The notes under the pieces: model-generated
Told to the model about the DNA's origin: nothing
Databases searched by the model: none
The model's input: the letters and a program-made list of their open reading frames with translations, nothing else
Program-made: the position numbers and the translations under genes
Part shown: in pieces, positions 1-5,893 of the stretch
Numbering within the stretch: position 1 is the first letter of the stretch
Layout of the letters: every line of letters begins with the position of its first letter
Assembly (NCBI GenBank): GCA_003250135.1
Contig: QKHF01000015.1
Location: 1 to 11,887, forward strand
DNA length: 11,887 nucleotides
Reading direction: 5' to 3'
Source of the DNA: Paracoccaceae bacterium
GTDB taxonomy: Bacteria; Pseudomonadota; Alphaproteobacteria; Rhodobacterales; Rhodobacteraceae

Positions 1-545
1 TCCGCCATGGTGTCGCCCGCCGGATCGTCCCAGCCCAGCGGCTCCGCCTTGCGCAGGTCGGCGATGTCGTGCGGCGACAGCAGCGTCGCGCGCTCCGGCG
101 CTCCCTCGATCGGCAGGTCGTCGCTGAGCGCGATGAACCGCGCCTCCGCCTCGGTCGCCGCCTTGCCGGCCTCGGTCGGGGTCAGTTGCGAGGAGGTCGG
201 CACCGCGACGCCCCCCGCTGCGATGGTGCCGAAATAGAGCACCGGGAAATCGGAGACATTGCCGAGCCGCAGCATCACCCGCTCGCCGCGGCAGAGTCCC
301 CTCGCGCGCAATCCGGCGGCGGTGCGCAACACCGCGTCCTCCAGCGCCGCGAAGCTCCATTCCTCATGCGGCGGCGCGTCGGGGTTGGAGGCGACGATCA
401 GCGCCGTGGCGTGCGGCCGGTCGGCGGCGGAGGCCGCCAGCGTGTGCCGCGCCATGTTGAAACGCGGCGGGCAGGGCGGGGGCGGCCCCTCGTCGAACAC
501 GCTCTGCGCGGCGCCCGCGCGCCATTTGTCGGCCGGATCGGTCAT
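1..545 (-). CDS. Acyl-CoA synthetase (AMP-dependent synthetase/ligase family), N-terminal part, cut by window edge
   Basis: This open frame runs off the left edge; the ATG is at 543-545 on the minus strand and 181 residues are visible. Adenylate-forming ligases of this class activate a carboxylic acid with ATP and join it to CoA. The visible part fits the family's N-terminal subdomain. There is an early FNMARHTL segment (residues 29-36), then EEWSFAALEDAVLRTAAGLR (61-80), then GLCRGERVMLRLGN (83-96) and FGTIAAGGVAVPTSSQLT (105-122), the usual helix-strand pattern before the phosphate loop. The phosphate loop and catalytic motifs would lie just beyond the edge, so substrate cannot be judged. 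Upstream is a weak G-rich ribosome site. The gene is divergent from the XRE-cupin regulator at 614, which may control it. The family is fairly sure; the acid used is unknown. Confidence 0.8.
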   Translation of the reverse strand, partial: MTDPADKWRAGAAQSVFDEGPPPPCPPRFNMARHTLAASAADRPHATALIVASNPDAPPHEEWSFAALEDAVLRTAAGLRARGLCRGERVMLRLGNVSDFPVLYFGTIAAGGVAVPTSSQLTPTEAGKAATEAEARFIALSDDLPIEGAPERATLLSPHDIADLRKAEPLGWDDPAGDTMA

Positions 546-613
546 GACGCCGCCCCCGCTCGTAATGCGGGTCGCAATGGCGTATGTGCTACGGACGAGA
601 GGGAGACCGCCTG
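546..613. promoter_or_regulatory. Divergent promoter/operator region with an imperfect inverted repeat
   Basis: These 68 bases separate the start codons of the acyl-CoA synthetase (minus) and the XRE-cupin regulator (plus) and must hold the promoters of both unless the regulator starts further upstream. An imperfect inverted repeat, AATGCG (564-569), GGT, CGCAAT (573-578), has five of six pairs matching. It is a reasonable place for the regulator to bind, but this is inference. I found no convincing -35/-10 pair on either strand. GAGGGAG at 599-605 is a good ribosome site eight bases before the ATG at 614, and it favours that start over the upstream ATG at 584. Confidence 0.35.
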
Positions 614-1243
614 ATGCCCACCGACGACGACACCACGCCGTCGCTTCTTCAAGTCGCGCGCGCCGCGGATGAACCCGCCGAGCCGGTCGAGCCGCTTCGG
701 CTGGGCGAACGCGTGCGCGAGATCCGCCGGGCGCGCAACTGGACGCTGGAGGAAGCCTCTCGTCGGGCGGGGCTGGCGCGCTCGACGCTCTCGAAGATCG
801 AGAATGAGCAGATGTCGCCCACCTTCGACGCGGTGCAGAAACTCGCCAAGGGGCTTGGAATCGACGTGCCGCAGCTTTTCACCCCGCCAAAAAGCGACAA
901 GGTGATGGGCCGCCGCTCCATCACAAGGGCTGGCGAGGGCGAGCCGCACCCCACCGCAACCTATGAGCACGAGATGCTGGCGACCGAGATCGCCCGCAAG
1001 AAGATGCTGCCCTACAAGGCGGTGATCCGCGCGCGGAGCTTCGAGGAGTTCGGCCAATGGGTGCGGCATGACGGCGAAGAGTTTCTCTACGTTCTCGATG
1101 GCGCCGTCCGCCTGCTGACCGAGCTTTACGCGCCGGTCGACCTCTCGGCGGGCGACTCGGCCTATTATGACGCCTCGATGGGCCATTGCGTGATCTCCAC
1201 GTCGTCGCGGGACGCCACCATCCTATGGGTGACCTCGCTGTAG
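614..1243 (+). CDS. XRE-family transcriptional regulator with C-terminal cupin sensor domain
   Basis: A 209-residue protein with two domains typical of HTH-cupin regulators. Residues about 28-90 are an XRE helix-turn-helix: LGERVREIRRARNWTLEEAS followed by the recognition part GLARSTLSKIENEQMSPT (53-70). Residues about 135-209 form a small cupin barrel, with HDGEEFLYVLDGAVRLLTE (152-170), GDSAYYDASMGH (180-191) and a VTSL end. H152, E155/E156 and H191 sit where cupins bind metal or ligand, but here the domain is more likely a sensor. The first 27 residues are acidic and probably disordered. I chose the ATG at 614 because GAGGGAG lies eight bases before it; the ATG at 584 would add ten residues and has no such site. 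Relatives often control a neighbouring catabolic gene, here presumably the divergent acyl-CoA synthetase, possibly along with itself. The effector cannot be read from the sequence. The stop is seven bases from that of the convergent patatin gene. Confidence 0.9.
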   Translation: MPTDDDTTPSLLQVARAADEPAEPVEPLRLGERVREIRRARNWTLEEASRRAGLARSTLSKIENEQMSPTFDAVQKLAKGLGIDVPQLFTPPKSDKVMGRRSITRAGEGEPHPTATYEHEMLATEIARKKMLPYKAVIRARSFEEFGQWVRHDGEEFLYVLDGAVRLLTELYAPVDLSAGDSAYYDASMGHCVISTSSRDATILWVTSL

Positions 1244-1250
1244 GGCGCGC

Positions 1251-2312
1251 CTAGTTGTAGAGCGATGGCAGGTCGGTCGTGCTGCACACGTCCAGATCGT
1301 CGAAATGCTCGTCCAGGAACTTGTCCATCGCCTTGCGCCCGGCTTCCTTGAGCCGTTTCAGCACCAGCTTGTCGGGGATCAGCTTGGTCGCCATCCCGAG
1401 CTGACGCATCGTGTCGTCGTCCGCGATCGAGTGGATCAGCACGCGCATCATGTCGCCTTCGCGGATCTTGCCCTCGTCGATCAGGCGGCCGACGAAATGC
1501 ACGGTCCGCAATTCCCTGAGCAGCGACGAGTTGAAGCTGATCTCGTTCACCCGGTTCTGAATCTCTTCGGCGGTCTTCGGCACCTCGTCCCGCTCGATCG
1601 GGTTGATGTGAACGATCAGAACGTCGCGGCACTTGGTGCTGTAGAACAGCGGATAGAGGGCCGGATTTCCCATATATCCGCCATCCCAATACGCCTCCAG
1701 CTTGCCCGTTTTCGGATCTGGAATCTCAACCGCGCGGTAGAGGGTCGGCAGGCAGCCGGAGGCGAGCAGCGCCTCGCCCGTGATTTCCTCGCGCTCGAAC
1801 ACCTTGATCTTGCCGGTGCGCACGTTGGTGGCGGAGATGAAGAGCTGCGGGTCCTTGGACGCGCAGACATGATCGAAGTCGATCAAATCCTCAATAATGT
1901 CCCGCATCAAATTGATATCAAACGGATTCAACTCATACGGAGAATACGTCCGCGTCATCGTCGACAGCCACTGATGCGCCGGCGCCTGGGCGATCGCCTT
2001 GGCCATTGTCTGTAATGGAACGTCGATGGCGTTCAGATAGAGCAGCCACGGATTCTCGAGCGGGCCGCGCCATTCTTCGACCCGGCCCCAGAACTCGTCC
2101 AGACGCTTGCGGGCACCCTCTCGACCGCCCAGCCCCAAGCCGGTTTTGAGCATGGCCGCATTAAGCGCACCGGCCGAGGTGGCGGAAATGCCTTCCACCT
2201 CGATCCGCTCGTCCTCCAGCAACCGGTCCAGCACGCCCCAGGTGAAGGCGCCATGCGCGCCGCCGCCCTGAAGCGCGAGGTTCACACGTTTCTTTGCAGT
2301 CTTCCGGGCCAT
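1251..2312 (-). CDS. Patatin-like phospholipase/esterase
   Basis: A 353-residue patatin-family serine hydrolase. The glycine-rich oxyanion loop QGGGAHGAFTWG is at residues 15-26. The nucleophile elbow GISATSAGALNAA (41-53) contains S46, and the second dyad residue is D210 in YWDGGYMGNP. The elbow reads ATSAG rather than strict GxSxG, which many bacterial patatins tolerate. There is no signal peptide, so it is probably cytoplasmic. I chose the ATG at 2312 because GGAG lies nine bases upstream; an ATG at 2351 would add 13 residues inside the preceding gene. The upstream dehydrogenase stops only 16 bases before this start, so the two are very likely co-transcribed. That pairing suggests a role in polyhydroxybutyrate or acyl-ester turnover, but the substrate is unproven. 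About 1876-1960 is locally AT-rich with codons (TTG, ATT, AAT, TTT) unlike the rest of the gene. Confidence 0.92.
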   Translation of the reverse strand: MARKTAKKRVNLALQGGGAHGAFTWGVLDRLLEDERIEVEGISATSAGALNAAMLKTGLGLGGREGARKRLDEFWGRVEEWRGPLENPWLLYLNAIDVPLQTMAKAIAQAPAHQWLSTMTRTYSPYELNPFDINLMRDIIEDLIDFDHVCASKDPQLFISATNVRTGKIKVFEREEITGEALLASGCLPTLYRAVEIPDPKTGKLEAYWDGGYMGNPALYPLFYSTKCRDVLIVHINPIERDEVPKTAEEIQNRVNEISFNSSLLRELRTVHFVGRLIDEGKIREGDMMRVLIHSIADDDTMRQLGMATKLIPDKLVLKRLKEAGRKAMDKFLDEHFDDLDVCSTTDLPSLYN

Positions 2313-2328
2313 TTCGGCCAACTCCGGA

Positions 2329-3120
2329 TCAGAGCGCGGTCCAGCCGCCATCCACCGATATCGTCGTGCCGGTGATCTGAGCAGCAGCGGCCGAGCAAAG
2401 GAATGCGGCGGTTCCGCCGATCTCCTCGACCGTAGCGAACTGGCGCGACGGCTGGCGCTCCAGCATCACCTCGCGGATCACCGTCTCCCGATCCATGTTG
2501 TGGGTCTTCATCTGGTCCGGGATCTGCGCCTCGACCAAGGGCGTCAGCACGTAGCCGGGGCAGATCGCGTTGCAGGTCACGCCCTGTCCTGCGGTCTCCA
2601 GCGCGGTGACCTTCGTCAAGCCGACGACGCCGTGCTTCGCCGCGACATAAGCGGATTTGAAGGGAGAGGCTGTCAACCCGTGCGCCGAGGCGACGTTGAC
2701 GATCCGGCCCCAGCCCGCCGATTTCATGGCGGGTAGCGCGGCGGCGGTGGTGTGGAAGGCCGAGGTGAGGTTGATGGCGATGATCGCGTCCCATTTCTCA
2801 GCCGGGAAGTCCTCGATCGCCGCGACATGCTGAATCCCGGCGTTGTTCACCAGGATGTCGACTGCGCCGAACCGCTCGGCCGCCTTGGCGACCAGATCGC
2901 GGCACTGTTGACCACTCGACATGTCCGCCTGGATGTAGGCGACGTTGACGCCGGCCTCGGCGGCGATAGTGGCTGCGAGGTCGTGGTCCTCCTGCCGGTC
3001 GGTGAAGGAATTGATGGCGACATTCGCGCCTTCACCGGCCAGCACACGGGCGACTCCAAGCCCGATGCCGGAGTTCGATCCGGTGACGACGGCAGTTTTT
3101 CCTGAGAGGGGTTTGCTCAT
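2329..3120 (-). CDS. bdhA: 3-hydroxybutyrate dehydrogenase (short-chain dehydrogenase/reductase)
   Basis: A 263-residue classical SDR that interconverts (R)-3-hydroxybutyrate and acetoacetate with NAD(H), a step in polyhydroxybutyrate and ketone-body breakdown. The cofactor loop TGSNSGIG is at residues 13-20 and NNAG at 92-95. The catalytic set is S145 (VASAHG), Y158 and K162 (YVAAK). HGLTASPFKSAYVAAKHG and the later NAICPGYVLTPLVE strongly resemble bacterial 3-hydroxybutyrate dehydrogenases rather than generic SDRs, as does the QIPDQ segment. The C-terminus DGGWTAL is typical. The ATG at 3120 is preceded by GGAG about ten bases upstream. The patatin-like gene follows in the same direction and begins 16 bases after this stop, with its ribosome site within that gap. 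A weak promoter could lie in 3121-3285; alternatively transcription could run through the terminator-like element at 3286-3317. Confidence 0.93.
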   Translation of the reverse strand: MSKPLSGKTAVVTGSNSGIGLGVARVLAGEGANVAINSFTDRQEDHDLAATIAAEAGVNVAYIQADMSSGQQCRDLVAKAAERFGAVDILVNNAGIQHVAAIEDFPAEKWDAIIAINLTSAFHTTAAALPAMKSAGWGRIVNVASAHGLTASPFKSAYVAAKHGVVGLTKVTALETAGQGVTCNAICPGYVLTPLVEAQIPDQMKTHNMDRETVIREVMLERQPSRQFATVEEIGGTAAFLCSAAAAQITGTTISVDGGWTAL

Positions 3121-3285
3121 GGGGGACGACTCCGATATTCGGTCGGCGGATGTGTATTACGCAGCGCAGCATAGGCGCCGGGCCCATGGAAATCGAGCCG
3201 CTTCAGTCGGCGATAGCGCTCAATTTTTACAATCCGTGCGGGGGTTTGCGAGTCCGGCCTTTAAGCCGCCGGATTACGCGGGCAC

Positions 3286-3317
3286 AAAAAAAACGCCCTC
3301 GTTTGACCGAGGGCGTT
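3286..3317 (-). terminator. Strong rho-independent terminator, minus strand
   Basis: Read on the minus strand, AACGCCCTCG (3317-3308), loop GTCAAA, CGAGGGCGTT (3301-3292) forms a perfect 10-bp stem. With the last two stem bases, the T-run spans eight bases (3293-3286). The plus strand has no T-tract after the same hairpin, so the direction is clear. It cannot serve the plus-strand gene at 3478 and lies upstream of, not after, bdhA. Confidence 0.88.
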
Positions 3318-3333
3318 CTAGTTAAATTGAGGC

Positions 3334-3357
3334 AGGTTTCATACAGGCAAGAAACCT
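3334..3357 (-). other. RNA hairpin with 7-bp stem upstream of the terminator
   Basis: AGGTTTC at 3357-3351 pairs with GAAACCT at 3340-3334 on the minus strand, around the loop TTGCCTGTAT. It lies 16 bases upstream of the terminator stem and is the presumed 5' domain of the small RNA. No U-run follows it on the minus strand, so it is not a terminator in that direction. Confidence 0.55.
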
Positions 3358-3373
3358 ATCGAGCAGTGGGTAG

Positions 3374-3403
3374 AACATACATAAACCTCGCTTGCCAAAG
3401 CAA
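3374..3403 (-). promoter_or_regulatory. Possible promoter for the small RNA candidate
   Basis: TTGCTT at 3403-3398 (-35-like), an 18-base spacer and TATGTT at 3379-3374 (-10-like) read on the minus strand. Both hexamers match the sigma-70 consensus only in part. I propose it mainly because the terminator downstream requires a start somewhere here. Confidence 0.3.
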
Positions 3404-3404
3404 G
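3391..3404. repeat. Perfect inverted repeat CTTGC-N4-GCAAG, possible operator
   Basis: CTTGC (3391-3395), CAAA, GCAAG (3400-3404) is a perfect 5+4+5 palindrome between the putative minus-strand small-RNA promoter, whose -35 hexamer it overlaps, and the yejA-like gene on the plus strand. A dimeric regulator bound here could affect both units. Such a short repeat can also arise by chance. Confidence 0.35.
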
Positions 3405-3461
3405 AGAAAAATTAGGGTTTTAGCGGCCGGGCATGAATGGGGTTCTTAAACCGCCGCCGCA

Positions 3462-3470
3462 AGAGGAGAG
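3462..3470 (+). promoter_or_regulatory. Ribosome binding site deciding the yejA-like start
   Basis: AGAGGAGAG lies nine to ten bases upstream of the ATG at 3478. It supports that start over the in-frame ATG at 3433, which would put 15 extra residues before the signal peptide. Confidence 0.7.
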
Positions 3471-3477
3471 AGCAGGC

Positions 3478-5280
3478 ATGATTCGAGCGGCCGCACGGGC
3501 GATCGCATTGGCGGGCGGAATCGCGCTTCTGGGCGCCCACGCATTCGCGGAGCCGAGCCACGGACTGGCGATGTATGGCGCGCCCGCCTTGTCGCCGGAC
3601 TTCCAGCATCTGCCGTACGTAAATCCCGACGCACCGAAGGGCGGACGCATCAACTTCGCCGATATTGGGGGGTTCGACAGCATGAACCCCTATATCGTGA
3701 AGGGACGCGCGCCGTGGGGCGTCCGCATGCACACCATCGAGTCGCTGCTGGGCCGGTCGTGGGACGAACCGTTTTCTCTTTACGGCCTGCTCGCTGAAAC
3801 GGTCGAGATGGCCCCGGACCGCAGCTGGGTCGAGTTCCACCTGCGGCCCGAGGCGAAGTTCTCGGACGGCAGCCCGGTCACCGTGGAGGATGTGATTTTC
3901 TCCATGGAGATTTTGGGTGAGAAAGGCCTGCCAAACCTACGTGATACATGGAAAAATGTCGCGTCTTACTCTCGTGTTGGAGAGCGGGGAATCCGGTTCG
4001 AACTGCCTTCAGGAGACCGGGAGACCCCACTGCTTCTCGGCCTGCGCCCAATTCTGCAGAAGGCGCATTGGGAGGGGCGGGATTTCGCCGAAACAACGCT
4101 GCAACCGCTGGTCGGGTCCGGCCCTTACGTCGTCTCGTCGCTGGAGCCGGGGCGGTTCGTCGAGCTGACCCGAAACCCGGATTACTGGGGCGCGGACCTT
4201 CCATTCAACCGCGGTCAGCACAATTTCGAGACGATTCGCTACGAGTTCTTCCGGGACGAGGCGGCGCAGTTCGAGGCGTTCTCGGCGGGGGTCAGCGATA
4301 TCTTCCGCGACGGCGACCCGAACCGGTGGGAGGACGGCTACCAGTTCGCACGCGCGCAATCGGGCGAGATCGCCTTCGCAGAAATTCCCCATGGCCGCCC
4401 GACGGGCATGCATGGCTTCGTCTTTAACACTCGCAAACCGCTGTTTCAGGACATTCGCGTGCGTGAGGCTCTGACGCTCGCCTTCGATTTCGAGTGGATC
4501 AACGCCGCGCTGAACGCCGGAGCGTATCAGAGGATCGAAAGCTTCTTCGCCAACTCGCCGCTCGCATTCGAGGGTCCTGCTGAAGGGGCGGAGCGGGCGG
4601 TGCTCTCGCCCTATGCCGACGCGCTTCCGGCGGGCGCGCTGGATCACGGGTTCGGGCAACCTGTCTCGGACGGGTCGGGGCGGAACCGGCGAAATCTGCG
4701 AGAGGCGGTCAGGCTGCTGGAGGAGGCGGGGTGGTCCGTTCAGGACGGCGTGCTCAAAACCGCCGCGGGCGCGCCGTTCGAGTTCGAGATCCTGCTTGTC
4801 TCCGGCGAGAATGAGCGCATCGCCGGCGTCTTCGCCGAAAGCCTGAAAAAGCTGGGGATCACCGCCAATGTGCGGCTGGTGGACAGCGCGCAGTACCAGG
4901 CGCGGTTGACCGACTATGATTATGACATGGTGATCCGTCGCTGGGCGCTGTCGCTTTCGCCTGGAAATGAGCAGAGGTTCTACTGGGGCCGCGATGGCGT
5001 GACGACGCCGGGCACGCGCAATTACATGGGCGTCGACAATCCGGCGGTGGAGGCTTCCATCGACGCGATCCTTTCGGCCGAGGATGAGGCTGCATTCACG
5101 GGCGCGGTCAAGGCGCTGGACCGAGCGCTGTCTGTGGGGCGCTATGTGATCCCGTTCTGGCACTCGCCGGTCAGCCGCATCGCCTATTCCTCTCGGCTGG
5201 CCTATCCGGAGAAAGCGCCGCTCTACGGCGACTGGATCGGGTTTCTGCCGCAGGTCTGGTGGTCAACGACGGGCGAATAA
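3478..5280 (+). CDS. YejA-type ABC transporter substrate-binding protein (family 5), periplasmic
   Basis: A 600-residue extracellular solute-binding protein of family 5 (oligopeptide/microcin C class) that closely resembles E. coli YejA. The start at 3478 gives a clean signal peptide: positive MIRAAAR, a hydrophobic core, and likely cleavage after AHAFA (residue 24). Family landmarks follow: HGLAMYGAPAL, then YVNPDAPKGGRINFADIGGF near the mature N-terminus, KFSDGSPVTVEDV, GSGPYVVSSLEPGRFVELTR, NRGQHNFETIRYEFFRDEAA, VREALTLAFDFEWINAAL and NLREAVRLLEEAGW. Length is normal for the family. YejA works with permeases YejB and YejE and ATPase YejF, but none is present; the next gene is convergent and unrelated. 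The protein is therefore an orphan, possibly sharing a transporter encoded elsewhere. Ligand unknown; peptides are the family expectation. About 3895-3990 has a cluster of A/T-ending codons unlike the rest. The stop lies three bases from that of the opposing exporter gene. Confidence 0.92.
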   Translation: MIRAAARAIALAGGIALLGAHAFAEPSHGLAMYGAPALSPDFQHLPYVNPDAPKGGRINFADIGGFDSMNPYIVKGRAPWGVRMHTIESLLGRSWDEPFSLYGLLAETVEMAPDRSWVEFHLRPEAKFSDGSPVTVEDVIFSMEILGEKGLPNLRDTWKNVASYSRVGERGIRFELPSGDRETPLLLGLRPILQKAHWEGRDFAETTLQPLVGSGPYVVSSLEPGRFVELTRNPDYWGADLPFNRGQHNFETIRYEFFRDEAAQFEAFSAGVSDIFRDGDPNRWEDGYQFARAQSGEIAFAEIPHGRPTGMHGFVFNTRKPLFQDIRVREALTLAFDFEWINAALNAGAYQRIESFFANSPLAFEGPAEGAERAVLSPYADALPAGALDHGFGQPVSDGSGRNRRNLREAVRLLEEAGWSVQDGVLKTAAGAPFEFEILLVSGENERIAGVFAESLKKLGITANVRLVDSAQYQARLTDYDYDMVIRRWALSLSPGNEQRFYWGRDGVTTPGTRNYMGVDNPAVEASIDAILSAEDEAAFTGAVKALDRALSVGRYVIPFWHSPVSRIAYSSRLAYPEKAPLYGDWIGFLPQVWWSTTGE

Positions 5281-5283
5281 CAC

Positions 5284-5889
5284 TCAGGCGCCGCTCGCCA
5301 GCGCATAGGCGATGGTCCACATCACAACGCCGACGCCAAGGTCCAGAATGCGCCACGCCATGCGCCGGGCGAAAAACGGCGCCAGCGCCCGCGCGCCATA
5401 GCCGAGCGCGAAGAAGAAGATGAAGGAGGCCGCCGCGGCCGCCACCCCGAACGCGACGCGGCTGAGGCCATCATAGGTCGAGCCGATCGCGCCCAGCAGC
5501 ACCACGGTGTCCAGATAGACGTGCGGGTTCAGCCAGGTCAGCGCCAGGCAGGTCGTCGCCACCGCAAGCGCCGATTTCCCGTCCTCTCCGGCCGGGGTAA
5601 GCTTGCCGGGCTGCAAAGCCGCCCAGAAGCTGCGTGCGCCGTAAAACAGAAGGAAGGCGACGCCAAACCAACGCAGCAGCGAGGGCAACCAGGGCAGGGC
5701 GTCGGCCATGGCGCCGAAGCCTCCCACGCCCACGAGGATCAATAGCGCGTCGGAAACCGAGCAGATCGCGCAGACCAGAAAGACATGGCTGCGCATAAGT
5801 CCCTGGCGCAGCACGAAGGCGTTCTGCGCGCCGATCGCCAGAATCAGGCTCAGGCTGGTCAGAAAGCCGGAAATTGCCGCGCCGAGCAT
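5284..5889 (-). CDS. LysE/ArgO-family amino-acid exporter
   Basis: A 201-residue inner-membrane protein of the LysE superfamily, which exports basic amino acids. SLILAIGAQNAFVLRQG (residues 14-30) and LALTWLNPHVYLDTVVLLGA (115-134) are family signatures and match E. coli ArgO closely. Hydrophobic segments are at about 5-27, 37-60, 70-92, 108-136, 142-168 and 181-198, which fits five or six membrane helices. I chose the ATG at 5889, four bases after the stop of the DUF502 gene; a longer frame from 5979 would add 30 Arg-rich residues inside that gene and is not credible. The ribosome site is weak, so translation may be coupled to the upstream gene. Substrate (arginine or lysine) is a family expectation, not shown here. 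It is the last gene of the long minus-strand cluster, and I see no terminator after it. Confidence 0.9.
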   Translation of the reverse strand: MLGAAISGFLTSLSLILAIGAQNAFVLRQGLMRSHVFLVCAICSVSDALLILVGVGGFGAMADALPWLPSLLRWFGVAFLLFYGARSFWAALQPGKLTPAGEDGKSALAVATTCLALTWLNPHVYLDTVVLLGAIGSTYDGLSRVAFGVAAAAASFIFFFALGYGARALAPFFARRMAWRILDLGVGVVMWTIAYALASGA

Positions 5890-5893
5890 CGGC

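Larger units (their letters stand above)
3286..3367 (-). ncRNA. Candidate small RNA (or 5' leader/attenuator of bdhA), minus strand
   Basis: The strong intrinsic terminator at 3286-3317 points along the minus strand, yet no minus-strand gene lies upstream of it. A short transcript must therefore start in 3320-3430. The stretch has the layout of a small regulatory RNA. A promoter-like TTGCTT (3403-3398), 18 bases, TATGTT (3379-3374) would place the 5' end near 3367. Then comes a hairpin with a 7-bp stem, AGGTTTC / GAAACCT (3357-3351 and 3340-3334), and a ten-base loop. A roughly 16-base A/U-rich unpaired segment (3333-3318) follows, then the terminator hairpin and U-tract. Predicted length is about 82 nt. 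I cannot assign it to a known family. It could instead be a conditional terminator in a long bdhA leader, because bdhA lies downstream on the same strand. The 5' end is a guess. Confidence 0.5.
3121..3477. other. Intergenic region between bdhA and the yejA-like gene
   Basis: This is the only non-coding stretch over 300 bases. From left to right: the bdhA leader (3121-3285) with CCGATATTCGG at 3132-3142 beside the ribosome site and a GC-rich run; the minus-directed terminator (3286-3317); a second hairpin (3334-3357); promoter-like sequence for a minus-strand transcript (3374-3403); a perfect inverted repeat (3391-3404); and the leader of the plus-strand gene. About 3318-3420 is clearly richer in A+T than the flanking genes. 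Short frames here lack ribosome sites and coding character, so I do not call them genes. Confidence 0.75.

Noticed and set aside
3159..3172. TGC-rich run (ATGCTGCGCTGCG on the minus strand) upstream of bdhA, resembling sites of the polyhydroxybutyrate regulator PhaR
   Set aside because: Such TGC/GCA runs are common by chance in GC-rich DNA and the spacing does not clearly match a known operator; there is no second site.
3286..3317. Terminator assigned to the plus strand
   Set aside because: The T-tract follows the hairpin only on the minus strand; on the plus strand the hairpin is followed by CTAGTT.
3150..3449. Plus-strand open frame of 99 codons across the bdhA-yejA spacer
   Set aside because: It runs through the terminator and the small RNA candidate, has no ribosome site and its composition is not coding-like.
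4009..5163. Minus-strand open frame of 384 codons opposite the yejA-like gene
   Set aside because: It is antisense to a clear YejA homologue and gives an Arg-rich sequence with no family features.
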